Below, piece after piece: positions 7,701 through 15,179 of a stretch of 28,402 bases of DNA. How positions within the stretch are numbered: position 1 is the first letter of the stretch; each line of letters starts with the position of its first letter. This stretch comes from a virus: the IMG/VR virus record IMGVR_UViG_3300028840_000741, positions 1 through 28,402 of that record; one strand, 5' to 3'. The notes below the pieces were generated by a model, which had not been told where the DNA came from, made no database searches, and was given only the letters and a program-made list of their open reading frames with translations. The position numbers and the translations under genes are program-made.

Positions 7701-9767
7701 AAAATTTTGCACTACTATGTCGTTACCTACCAGCTCAGTAGTTGTACCAGTGCTGGAAAGTGAAGCGGAAGAGCTGGCCCCTATTATTTCGCCCATTACT
7801 CCGCCTGTCTGGTTTAGACTTGCGCTTACCTGTGAGCCAATTAAAAAGTCTGACGCGTCAGTAGCGCCGGCAGATTTACTAAGACTAACTGCAAAGCCTT
7901 TATAAGTGTCTGCAGTGTCAATACTAGAGGCTACAATTTGAAAACTTGTACCTACACTTGGCGTACTACCTATTGCACTGTTTTCATAAATACCAAAGCC
8001 GGCATTTTCTACCAGTATGTAACCGTTAGTTGTAACAAATTCCAGCCAATCCAACTCATGCCCAAGACTACCAATTTTTATTTGGTGATCTTTTGAAGTT
8101 GTGGCACCATGGCCCAACGCTATACAGTCCTCATGGCCGGCCGTTACTCCGTGCCCTATTGCAATGCTGTAACTATCCGTAATACTTGCGCCGTAACCTA
8201 TGGCCACTGTTTCAGTATAGCAGCTGGCCCCGCTGCCTATTACTACTGATTCGGCCAAATTGCCTACCACGTTATACCCTATTGCTACGGTATCATTACC
8301 CCCGGCCCCGGTGTTTGCGTCTGTGCCCATAGCTATAGACCTGTCCCCGGCAGCGTCAGCGCTATTACCTATTGCCGTTGCGTCATCTCCTAAGGCAGAG
8401 CCGCCGGCGCCGAAAGCTTCAGAGGCAATACCAGCCAAAGCTTGGCCGGCTGAAATCGTACCAGCAAAGTAGCTGTCTATATTATCTGCAATGTATACCC
8501 CCCAGTCCCAGCTTGCCCCGGTTACATAAACTGCGTAGCTGTCACCTGAGACGCCGGCAAAGTCAAGCGCATTATAATAGGCGCCGTATACATTAGTAAC
8601 AGTAGTGCCCACTGCTGCGCTAAGCTGGAAGTAGTCACCGTACAAGTTAGTTATATTGCAGCCAGAGTACATTATTTGTGAGTGGTAGTCACCGTATACG
8701 CTGCCGCTTACTTCCCCGTAAATTGACTGCGTAATATAGTCACCGTATACGTTATACCAGAAAGCGTTAACGCCGTCCCGCATTTCCGTAAAAGTTCCTC
8801 TTACTACTGCGCCGCTGCCACCTACGCCTTGCCCTTCAAAATAAACATATTGCTTGGTACCTTCTACGGGGTTGTTACTTACTTCCCCAGTGTCAGCAAC
8901 GAACAAATAATTATAAGTACCTACAATGCGTGAGCCAAGAGTAGCGCCGGCAAATACGCGGCAAAAGTTTGCGGTACCTGTTAACCAGCCGTCTATACTT
9001 TCGTTTATGCGTAATTCATTCCATACGCCCGTAATCTGTCCCCACGTATTACCGGGGTCATCATAATCAAAGTAGGACCGGTGCCCTATAAAGTGATCAG
9101 TACCAGTAGAGCTGCCGGCAGTTTTAACCGCCTGTATGTCATAACCAGTAAGCGGCCCGTCTGAGTCCCAAGTATTATTAAGCAGCTGTATTGCCGGTGT
9201 AAGTCCCCCCACTGGTATAGGCAGTACCCAAGACTGCGTTAATGTATGCCCTGAAGTTGCAAGCTCTAAATTACTAAGTAACGCGTGGTCACTCCCGGCA
9301 CCGCCGCCCCCGGATCCTCCGCCCTCCGCTATGTGGAAAGTTTCTGTATCTTGGTAAAATCGCCCAAGTGTAATTTTAATTCCGCTTGGCGGCTCCGTGG
9401 TAGTCCACGCCCCGGGCGTAGTCTGAGAAAGGTAATAAATTTTAGACGGGTCACCGGCCCAGCCAGTCTTTACCCAGTTCCCGGCTTTTAAAAATCTACC
9501 CTCTACAGCTTCGGCCGTGTCCTCAGTCAGTATAAAAACCAAAGCACAATTAGCTATAGTGTCTGCCTGTGCTTTCTTTGCTTTACCCGTTGCGTCAAAG
9601 GTATACCATTCCCCCTCAATACCGCCGTTACCAATTGCTACCTCTGCAGTAACCCAGCCCCCGGCGTGGTCCGCTGTCCTGAAGTTATCATTATAATCCT
9701 CTTGCGGATTATTCCCGGTACCTTCGGGGAGTTCGTATTGTGCTTGTGCTGTCTGATTGTCAGCCAT
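4695..9767 (-). CDS. Giant tail fibre with YadA-head-like repeats; 3' end frameshifted (1690 aa)
   Basis: About residues 1-160 are a probable tail-attachment region ending in a Gly-rich linker (GGGSGGGG). About 165-440 carry repeats with a 'VYGDY' core. Long arrays of YadA/haemagglutinin-head-like repeats (SVAIG/ALGxGA/VVIG type) follow in three blocks, about 451-570, 958-1330 and 1378-1500, each opened by SEAFG or AEAFG. Such repeats build left-handed beta-rolls in trimeric adhesins, so a trimeric host-binding fibre is likely. The C-terminal domain (about 1590 on) contains GKEYRIVNTGQT, after which the frame breaks down and ends with nonsense residues. The SD is AAAGGG and the start at 9767 abuts the tip gene. 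All five GATC sites found in the window fall in this gene. Confidence 0.88.
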   Translation of the reverse strand: MADNQTAQAQYELPEGTGNNPQEDYNDNFRTADHAGGWVTAEVAIGNGGIEGEWYTFDATGKAKKAQADTIANCALVFILTEDTAEAVEGRFLKAGNWVKTGWAGDPSKIYYLSQTTPGAWTTTEPPSGIKITLGRFYQDTETFHIAEGGGSGGGGAGSDHALLSNLELATSGHTLTQSWVLPIPVGGLTPAIQLLNNTWDSDGPLTGYDIQAVKTAGSSTGTDHFIGHRSYFDYDDPGNTWGQITGVWNELRINESIDGWLTGTANFCRVFAGATLGSRIVGTYNYLFVADTGEVSNNPVEGTKQYVYFEGQGVGGSGAVVRGTFTEMRDGVNAFWYNVYGDYITQSIYGEVSGSVYGDYHSQIMYSGCNITNLYGDYFQLSAAVGTTVTNVYGAYYNALDFAGVSGDSYAVYVTGASWDWGVYIADNIDSYFAGTISAGQALAGIASEAFGAGGSALGDDATAIGNSADAAGDRSIAMGTDANTGAGGNDTVAIGYNVVGNLAESVVIGSGASCYTETVAIGYGASITDSYSIAIGHGVTAGHEDCIALGHGATTSKDHQIKIGSLGHELDWLEFVTTNGYILVENAGFGIYENSAIGSTPSVGTSFQIVASSIDTADTYKGFAVSLSKSAGATDASDFLIGSQVSASLNQTGGVMGEIIGASSSASLSSTGTTTELVGNDIVVQNFSTGLGVTGWMIGQKTFVRNLGPSAVMSGDIAGHYVEMDIDGTSSGTAYMQYFNELSNIDYCIYQNGTAPSRFGGPVTFDGGATFASLDVGNNTGAADAILDVSEAGDIITAGIDKYNIYSSIVHNGTSGDTSSGLWGAYITTQLNNGAETIQNLTGIEVQNAVYNGTLDTGLVGIYVRNYSNGVVNASSSHSYGVRTYAQQGASGVFTYQYYGFASGGTFAGSTTTCTHYYADGDIADGWDYFIRGATDAPSVLDGTISAGQETAGTDSEAFGSGASAVGDDAIALGHGATAGFLESIVIGTDSVAGATGTIIIGPNMTTSDINSILIGEGHTYTRRQGVIIGASSSGTGNRTVAIGGGINAQNDNVIAIGNGSIVSGAGGVAIGRSAVSAGASVVIGLNSTNVGFVDCVIIGTAASGTGDYGVAIGDGATASGRGIAIGANGVTSGGSAVAIGDGASGALYSVIIGRDTSIASGASSAVAIGYLSTVINNAYGVAVGRESEVNTATNGIAIGYQAVSGEDNTVVVGAESDGTGTNTVIVGYSISSTAGSSVLIGADAAISFNNSVAIGYQASVNQTGVAVGYQAVVGTSGTSIGHTANSASGVSIGYGSTGGSDSIAIGRDADATSSESIALGRAAATTQANEMVVGAATYEIDTLAFIVSGTVLTFNNSVDFIGNVSARPAGTGTSAEAFGASATATGDYSTVLGNGASASGADSVVMGYNASSGGVTGQNVIIGYNTSCSSFDSVIIGFSITNTNAQVVVVGRSANTGGNASTAIGYSASTSSFSATALGADASAGTSATALGRSATASHSEAIALGRAATTTQANEMVVGAVSYEIDNLTFIVSGTYLTFNNLLYVTDGVYLGDEKPLYFDGVTGDYKIVKETTGPLVELNHYHAGNLAFALTSDIGHLGDKVLFTYDIDASNLIQTNGVYRALARKTANYTITELDHVLFFNSTSATLVATLPAGGTSGKEYRIVNTGQTNCLALMQAIHLPRVML
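5134..5254. repeat. Intragenic direct repeat, copy A
   Basis: This aligns without gaps to 5692-5812, with about 98 of 121 bases identical by eye. It encodes the module with NEMVVGA, YEID and FIVSGTxLTFNN that closes a YadA-like repeat block. A more diverged relative (HQIKIGSLGHELDWLEFVTT) occurs near residue 565, so the fibre seems to have grown by internal duplication. Confidence 0.75.
5692..5812. repeat. Intragenic direct repeat, copy B
   Basis: Partner of 5134-5254, offset by 558 bases in the same frame. In the protein it gives NEMVVGAATYEIDTLAFIVS, against NEMVVGAVSYEIDNLTFIVS in copy A. In-frame divergence with conserved protein suggests an old duplication kept by selection. Confidence 0.75.
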
Positions 9768-9768
9768 T

Positions 9769-12700
9769 TTATACCCTTTCTATTTCTTGTTTCATAATGT
9801 CGAAACCTTCACGCCCCGGACCGCGCCCAGTGACTACAGGCCGCACGCCTAGCCAGTAATGGTTAGAGGCTATGCCGCCAAAGTCAATAGCATTTTGCGC
9901 GTCTGTATACGTGTAATTATCAGTAAGGCCAATACTTAAATGCTCAGCAATTACAGTAGTGCCGTCAGTGTCATATACTATTATGTCGTAATCGTCAACG
10001 TCCCCAGCTTGCCAGCCTTGCCACTCCCAAGCAGCAAGTGCGGCCGCTCCCATACCTGAGTTACGGTTAGTGTATTCCCATATTACCTTTACGTCCGTAT
10101 CTTCGGTTTTGGTCCGCCGGCCAAGCGCGCCCCGGGTGCTGTCTTCTATCTGCAGCCGGTCAGTATGCGTAGCTTTCCGGGTCCAGTTTCTAAATGTATA
10201 CTCATACGTTTGCACCTCTGCCAAATCCTCCGGGCCGTCCCCGCGTAAATTGAAAGGCGCAAATTTTAAATATACTATTTTGCCCATCCACTCCGCGGGT
10301 ATCTCAATTTTATTATAACTTATACCCACGTGTAATACTACAGTGTTTGCAGCCACGGTATGCGGCTTATAAAAAGTGTAGTCTTTTTGGCGTACCATAT
10401 TACGTAACTGTATGTCAGACCCGGACGCCACGGCCTCACGGTAAGTACAAAATTCTAAATTTTCAAGCGTGCCCTCAAAACCTGTAGGCACTTCCCCTAC
10501 TAGGCAGTAACTTAAATTATTGCGCTGGTTTGTCCGGGTGTAACTTACTAGCGTACTTTCCGGGTATGCGTCCGTATTAACTTTAAAACGCCGCTCATAC
10601 TTTCCCACGTCCTCTACCAAGTCTGCCACGTTTGCAAACTGAGTTAAGCGCGTTACATAAAAGAAATTGTCCGGGGCGTCAAGGCTGGCCCATACGTCAC
10701 AGTACGTAGTATTTTCCCCGGTCCGTGCTGCAGTAAGTCCCAAGTGGGGCACGTCATTATTATAGCGTGCGTCCTCTTCCCATACTACAGGTATAACGTC
10801 CTCTGGCTGGCCTATATTTGTTTCTTCGCTTATACTGGGGTCGTAGTCTATATTTTCGTAGCTTACTATATAGTCTTCGTCAATAATCCAGCTAACAGTT
10901 ACCCCGGCCCCTACGTCTGCCGGCGGGTCATCAATACTAAACACTCTGCAGCGCTGGTTATTTATATTGTCATTTGGAAAATTAAGCAAGTAACTTTCGC
11001 CGTGTCTTATTTTCAGCCAGCGGCCGTTAAGCACGGTAGTATGTATTGCATTTTGAAAGCGTCCAATTTTCCAGCCCTTCCAAGCCATTTTAGAAATTAC
11101 TGCGGGGTTAGAAAACATATTGTAATTAAGATTTTCTTCTATTACTTCCCCGTCCAAGTCTTGGCTTAACATGTCATCTAACTGAAAAGTTGCGTCACGC
11201 TTATAACCATTAAGTCTGTTTTCATAAATAACGTTAAGACGGTTTGGGCAAAGTCCTATATCCTTCATGCTGGTACTTATTATTGCAAGGTCCGCCGTAC
11301 CCTGTCCGGTAATGCTTAATACGTCATCTTCCGTAATAGGGTCAATTTGCGCTAGCGGGTCATTGACATTAGGCATAAAAAAACCAAATTTCCCTTGGTC
11401 CGTCTGGTATGGGTGTGCTTGTAAGTGTCCCAGTATATCACGTATAACAGCCCCCACGTTACGCTTACGTAATACACTAAATGACATGCCAATACGGTTA
11501 TCAAAGCAAGTACCGGCAAGTGCCGTAAGCTGTGTAGCGTCTACTATATCAGTGTCAAGGCCCCGGGTGTTTTTAAAAAGGTCATAAATAATATGCCCCG
11601 GGTTAGCGTCAATTATAAGCTCCATTGTATGGTAATTATTAAGCGTGTCATAACCTGAATAATAAAGCGTACCGTTTGGCCCTTCGTAAGCGCTTCCAGC
11701 ATATCCGGGCATGCCGGCAAGCGGGGACCCTGTAGCACTGTCCCACCATTCATTATTAACCTGTATTGGCGCTGCAGTATTTGTAATAAACTGCTGCGTT
11801 TCCCGGTCATAAGTTAAGTACCCTATTTTATCATAATCCGGGTCAGGCGGTCCGGGGCTAAAGCCCATGTCTACGCCAAGCACGCACTGGCTGCCATATA
11901 CTGCCACTATTGCGTTAGGTGTTGACATAAGTAACGGCCAAGTAGTAGAGTCCAGCACGTTACCTGTAAAGTCTATCATGTAAAGCGTACCAGCTGAGCC
12001 TTGCCAAAATATAAAGTCTTCGTTTGCCGCTATGTCGTTTGCATTATCTATGCCGCCCATATCATACGTGGCAAGCAGAGTAGTACCGGCATAATTAACT
12101 TTATGCAAATTATTAAAAGGGCTAAACTGGTTATCCTCAGCAATAAAAATATAATCATTAGTTACGGCTACCTCTATACCCTCAAAATTTGAGGACCCCG
12201 CCGGCGTATAAATTACGGTCTTGGTATAGCTACCGCGCTGTAATTCTGTCTGCTCATTATTCACATTACTTACAGTTTTTGAAAACTTAAATAATTGTAT
12301 TTCGCCGTCTATGTCATTACCGTTAATTATGTTAATATAGGTTTTGCTTTTCGTGTAGGTTAAGCACGCGTCCCACTGGAAAGCAAAATTAAGCCCAAGC
12401 GGGGTTAAGTCTACAGTCTTTTGCAAATCCCACTTAGAATTATATACTTTCATTTCCGTACTGGTAAGCGTTATAATTTGGTCGTACTTGTCTCTTAATA
12501 CAACGTCCCCGCCCTCTGTCTGCTCTGTTACTTTGTTAAGAACATACGGCGCCACGTTTGTTATAGCTGCGTCCCATGGCAAGTTATGGGCCTCACTTGA
12601 TATAGTTGGCATGCTTGCGTTATCTTCGCCAAGGTACCAATTATTAAAGTAAGTATACGCAATGCGTTTTAATGGTACTACGTCCTCTGCTCTTATATCC

Positions 12701-13161
12701 CAGTCCGGGTTAACTGTCTGCTCAGGGGTCCCCCGGTAAACAGTTAAAGCGCTGTCTGCTTCGGGTACTAAAATATCGTCATTTTTCCACATACGCGTTA
12801 CGTCAAGTATGCCCCGGCCAAGGCCAAGCGCTGCCCACGTCCAGTACTTATAACCGGTTACGGTTTTCTGTCCGCCCTTACCGCCTTGCTCTACTTTCTT
12901 TTTCCGCAGCGGTCCTTTGTATATCCAGTTACCTTTAATTTTATTAACGCCGTAATGCAAGCCCACTGCTGCGCCCTCTTCGGACGTGTTCAGGTTAAGA
13001 GCTGTATACGGGTCCGGGGCCTCCGGTGCCTCCGGGGGAAATAGTACGGACCCTAGAACGCCGCCGGCAATGTAACCCGGGGCGCCAAGCCATGCACCTA
13101 GGCCAAACGTAAGGCCCAGCCGCGCTGCTGCACTAAAATTGTCATTAGGTCTACCGCCCAT
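9769..13161 (-). CDS. Tail tip / host-attachment protein with propeller-like insertion (1130 aa)
   Basis: The N-terminus has a Gly/Ala-rich hydrophobic hairpin (about 10-42) ending in LFPPEAPEAPDP, then VGLHYGVNKIKGNWIYKGP, typical of tip proteins of the gpJ/GTA 'megatron' class. A YRGTPEQ...YFNNWYLGED segment follows (about 144-182). About residue 520 begins NPGHIIYDLFKNTRGLD, the usual start of the next tip domain (Phage-tail_3 type). Between them lie about 300 residues of repeated beta-strand units resembling a beta-propeller. The C-terminal part (about 790-1130) looks like fibronectin-type modules. It overlaps the peptidase gene by 11 bases and has GGAG ten bases before its ATG. The role is inferred from order and N-terminal features. 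Confidence 0.82.
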   Translation of the reverse strand: MGGRPNDNFSAAARLGLTFGLGAWLGAPGYIAGGVLGSVLFPPEAPEAPDPYTALNLNTSEEGAAVGLHYGVNKIKGNWIYKGPLRKKKVEQGGKGGQKTVTGYKYWTWAALGLGRGILDVTRMWKNDDILVPEADSALTVYRGTPEQTVNPDWDIRAEDVVPLKRIAYTYFNNWYLGEDNASMPTISSEAHNLPWDAAITNVAPYVLNKVTEQTEGGDVVLRDKYDQIITLTSTEMKVYNSKWDLQKTVDLTPLGLNFAFQWDACLTYTKSKTYINIINGNDIDGEIQLFKFSKTVSNVNNEQTELQRGSYTKTVIYTPAGSSNFEGIEVAVTNDYIFIAEDNQFSPFNNLHKVNYAGTTLLATYDMGGIDNANDIAANEDFIFWQGSAGTLYMIDFTGNVLDSTTWPLLMSTPNAIVAVYGSQCVLGVDMGFSPGPPDPDYDKIGYLTYDRETQQFITNTAAPIQVNNEWWDSATGSPLAGMPGYAGSAYEGPNGTLYYSGYDTLNNYHTMELIIDANPGHIIYDLFKNTRGLDTDIVDATQLTALAGTCFDNRIGMSFSVLRKRNVGAVIRDILGHLQAHPYQTDQGKFGFFMPNVNDPLAQIDPITEDDVLSITGQGTADLAIISTSMKDIGLCPNRLNVIYENRLNGYKRDATFQLDDMLSQDLDGEVIEENLNYNMFSNPAVISKMAWKGWKIGRFQNAIHTTVLNGRWLKIRHGESYLLNFPNDNINNQRCRVFSIDDPPADVGAGVTVSWIIDEDYIVSYENIDYDPSISEETNIGQPEDVIPVVWEEDARYNNDVPHLGLTAARTGENTTYCDVWASLDAPDNFFYVTRLTQFANVADLVEDVGKYERRFKVNTDAYPESTLVSYTRTNQRNNLSYCLVGEVPTGFEGTLENLEFCTYREAVASGSDIQLRNMVRQKDYTFYKPHTVAANTVVLHVGISYNKIEIPAEWMGKIVYLKFAPFNLRGDGPEDLAEVQTYEYTFRNWTRKATHTDRLQIEDSTRGALGRRTKTEDTDVKVIWEYTNRNSGMGAAALAAWEWQGWQAGDVDDYDIIVYDTDGTTVIAEHLSIGLTDNYTYTDAQNAIDFGGIASNHYWLGVRPVVTGRGPGREGFDIMKQEIERV

Positions 13162-13714
13162 TATTTTCTAGCTCCATTACTTTTATAGTCCTGTATACTG
13201 TCTTTAGGCTATCAACTTGTAAAAGCCGCTGAAAGCGCACAGTACCCCCGCTGGGGTTATGTATAATATAATCCGGGTCACGCTGCACAATAATACCGCA
13301 ATGGCTTTCTATTCCGTTATACATGAATGTTACAAGGTCCCCGGTCTGCCTGTCATCAAATGGGACCGGCCGGCCAAATTGCATTATAAAGCGCCTGAAC
13401 GTGTCCGGGTCCACTTCTTTGCCTAGTAGCCAATCACGGTGTACCGTAGGCAGCTTTACGCCCTCAGGGACGCAGCCAGCGCGTTTAAAAGGGGTAATAG
13501 CACACATTGCACAATGGCTGCCCTTATACGGCTGTACTGAGTTCCAAATATAGGGACTATCCAGTAAGCTTTTAGCGTACTCCACTATTTCAGCCCTTAC
13601 GCGCTCAGATTCAAGCGTATTGGGGACGCCCTGAGCGTTTGAGGCTCCCGGCGCGCAATTAGCCGTATTTTCTGAAACGGCGTTAGAGGCTAAATTAGAG
13701 GCTTTCACGGTCAT
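13151..13714 (-). CDS. NlpC/P60-type tail peptidase (187 aa)
   Basis: I chose MTVKASNLASNAV at 13714, eight bases past the stop of the hub gene; the longer frame to 13849 would overlap the hub by 128 bases. The core has SPYIWNSVQPYKGSHCAMC, with the likely catalytic Cys near residue 69, ESHCGIIV with the His near 138, and YIIHNPSGG with a third His near 152. This is the Cys-His-His layout of NlpC/P60 peptidases, although the usual Asp before the Cys is His here. In gene transfer agents and related phages this gene lies between the DUF2163 hub and the tip protein and cuts peptidoglycan during DNA entry. The SD is weak, so coupling to the hub gene is likely. Confidence 0.8.
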   Translation of the reverse strand: MTVKASNLASNAVSENTANCAPGASNAQGVPNTLESERVRAEIVEYAKSLLDSPYIWNSVQPYKGSHCAMCAITPFKRAGCVPEGVKLPTVHRDWLLGKEVDPDTFRRFIMQFGRPVPFDDRQTGDLVTFMYNGIESHCGIIVQRDPDYIIHNPSGGTVRFQRLLQVDSLKTVYRTIKVMELENNGR

Positions 13715-13721
13715 AATAATA

Positions 13722-14540
13722 TTATCCCATTTGCTCAGGCCGTGGGACGTGCCTAAACCCAAGAAAATTAACAGTATTTGCCAAGTTTGCGCAGCCGCCG
13801 TATGTTTTCTGGCAGTGCGGCCATGCTGTATACTGGTCCCCGGCTGCAATAGCAGCGCTAAACGGGGGCATAAGCTTAAACTGGCCCGTTGTATACTCCT
13901 GTATTACGCTTTCTTCCCCGGCAAGGGTCCCAGTGTCCATACGGACCTTGCCCCGGTTAAAAAAGCCGTCAAGCTCTGTACGGCTTGCATCAATTAACAG
14001 CCTGTCACTGCTGCCGGCCTGAGCTGCCCCCACAACTTTTATAGTGTCCCAATTTATAGTACACTCTACAGGGTCCCCGAAAATTAAGTTACACTGCTCA
14101 GCGTATATGTCAGGGGGCACGTTCTTTTTAAGTAAAAAGAAAATGTCCCTAAATTCCATTTCAAGAGAAAGCCGGGAAAGCTCTACCTTTCCAGTAGTGC
14201 CCCCGAATTTTAACCGGTTGTTTAAGTCTTCATTGCCAAGCTCTGCTTGGTATAGACGAAAAAAGCCCCGGTCCAGTTCGCGCCGGTTCCTTATTTTGTT
14301 TAAGTCTATGAGACTTTTATTATAATCTGAAAGCCTGAGGGAAACACGCATAGTATTAACTTTTATACTTGCTTCCATTTCGTTAGAGTCCCGGGAAATA
14401 GTAGCCGGGGGGTATACGTTACCGCCGAAAGTTACAGGCTCACTAAAAGTAGTAAAGCGCTCATACACGCCGCCGGTTTTATATTCAAATTCGTACAGCT
14501 CTACAAGCTCTAAATTTTGTTTGTCCGGGTCAAAAACCAT
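13722..14540 (-). CDS. DUF2163-type baseplate hub protein (272 aa)
   Basis: The N-terminal domain has LVELYEFEYKTGGVYERFTT and NVYPPATISRDSNEMEAS, the pattern of DUF2163/BR0599-like proteins. The C-terminal part has QCNLIFGDPVEC (Cys150, Cys160) and PHCQKTYGGC (Cys243, Cys250), then NTVNFLGFRHVP. These four cysteines and the 'NFxGFxxxP' end match family members, including gene transfer agent hubs and the lambda gpL type, whose C-terminal domain binds an iron-sulfur cluster. The start codon overlaps the upstream stop (TAATG). It should form the central hub between the distal tail ring and the tip protein. Confidence 0.85.
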   Translation of the reverse strand: MVFDPDKQNLELVELYEFEYKTGGVYERFTTFSEPVTFGGNVYPPATISRDSNEMEASIKVNTMRVSLRLSDYNKSLIDLNKIRNRRELDRGFFRLYQAELGNEDLNNRLKFGGTTGKVELSRLSLEMEFRDIFFLLKKNVPPDIYAEQCNLIFGDPVECTINWDTIKVVGAAQAGSSDRLLIDASRTELDGFFNRGKVRMDTGTLAGEESVIQEYTTGQFKLMPPFSAAIAAGDQYTAWPHCQKTYGGCANLANTVNFLGFRHVPRPEQMG

Positions 14541-15169
14541 TAGTATATACTTTCCTCTTTAATGCCCACTTTTGCGTTAGTCAAATCATACGCGCTAAGT
14601 ATTGCCTCAGGCGTGCCGTTAAATCTGCAGCGCCGTAAAAAGTACCCTTCTATCTCCACGTCCCCGGTATCAGCTGCTAGTATTTCTATTTCGCCGCTGT
14701 CTACATACGTTACCGTATAGTCCGGGCCTTCGGTAAGCAGTGAGCCGCCTACCCATACTGAAAAGCCAAGCGCTTCCTCTATATTCCAGACCTTGTAAGT
14801 GCGGTCAGCTTCGCCGGCTATACTGTAAGTGCGCAACGCTTGGAAAGTCTCAGCCCCGGCCCCGGCTTTATTTCCAATTGTATTGCGGTTAATTTTATTT
14901 CCTACTAGGCCGTATTCGTCACGGAATAAAAAAGAATCTTGCAGCGTACCCACGTTAAGTATAACCTCTGCAAGCTGCAGCTTGTCTGCCTCTTTGAGCT
15001 GCCTAAGTGGTATGCTGAAAGTGGCCCAGTCATAAGCATCATGTACAAGCTCTTGCGTTACAGTTTTATTGGCGTTTTGCTGCAGAGTTATTAGGCTTGC
15101 GTATGACGCGCCGTAACCGTAAGAAAAACACCTTACTACGTCATTTAAAATAAAAGTTTTCTTGGCCAT
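14540..15169 (-). CDS. DUF2460-type distal tail protein (209 aa)
   Basis: It follows the tape measure and precedes the DUF2163 hub, the place of the distal tail protein in gene-transfer-agent-like tails. Features fitting DUF2460 are an early aromatic/Gly-rich segment (CFSYGYGASYASL), a middle LQDSFLFRDEYGLVGNKINR matching the 'FRFKD' region, and a C-terminal alternating strand region (GEIEILAADTGDVEIEGYF) followed by RRCRFNGTPE. The length matches the family (about 200 residues). The SD is AAAGGG six bases before the ATG. It should form the ring that joins the tube to the hub. Similarity is moderate; position strengthens it. Confidence 0.75.
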   Translation of the reverse strand: MAKKTFILNDVVRCFSYGYGASYASLITLQQNANKTVTQELVHDAYDWATFSIPLRQLKEADKLQLAEVILNVGTLQDSFLFRDEYGLVGNKINRNTIGNKAGAGAETFQALRTYSIAGEADRTYKVWNIEEALGFSVWVGGSLLTEGPDYTVTYVDSGEIEILAADTGDVEIEGYFLRRCRFNGTPEAILSAYDLTNAKVGIKEESIY

Positions 15170-15179
15170 ACTTTACCCT

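Noticed and set aside
4695-13161. Diversity-generating retroelement acting on the fibre or tip gene
   Set aside because: No reverse transcriptase or template repeat is visible; the direct repeats in the fibre are in-frame modules with changes spread over all base types.
13715-13849. Longer start for the NlpC/P60 gene
   Set aside because: It would overlap the DUF2163 gene by over 120 bases and adds residues encoded by the hub gene in another frame; the ATG at 13714 follows the hub stop closely.
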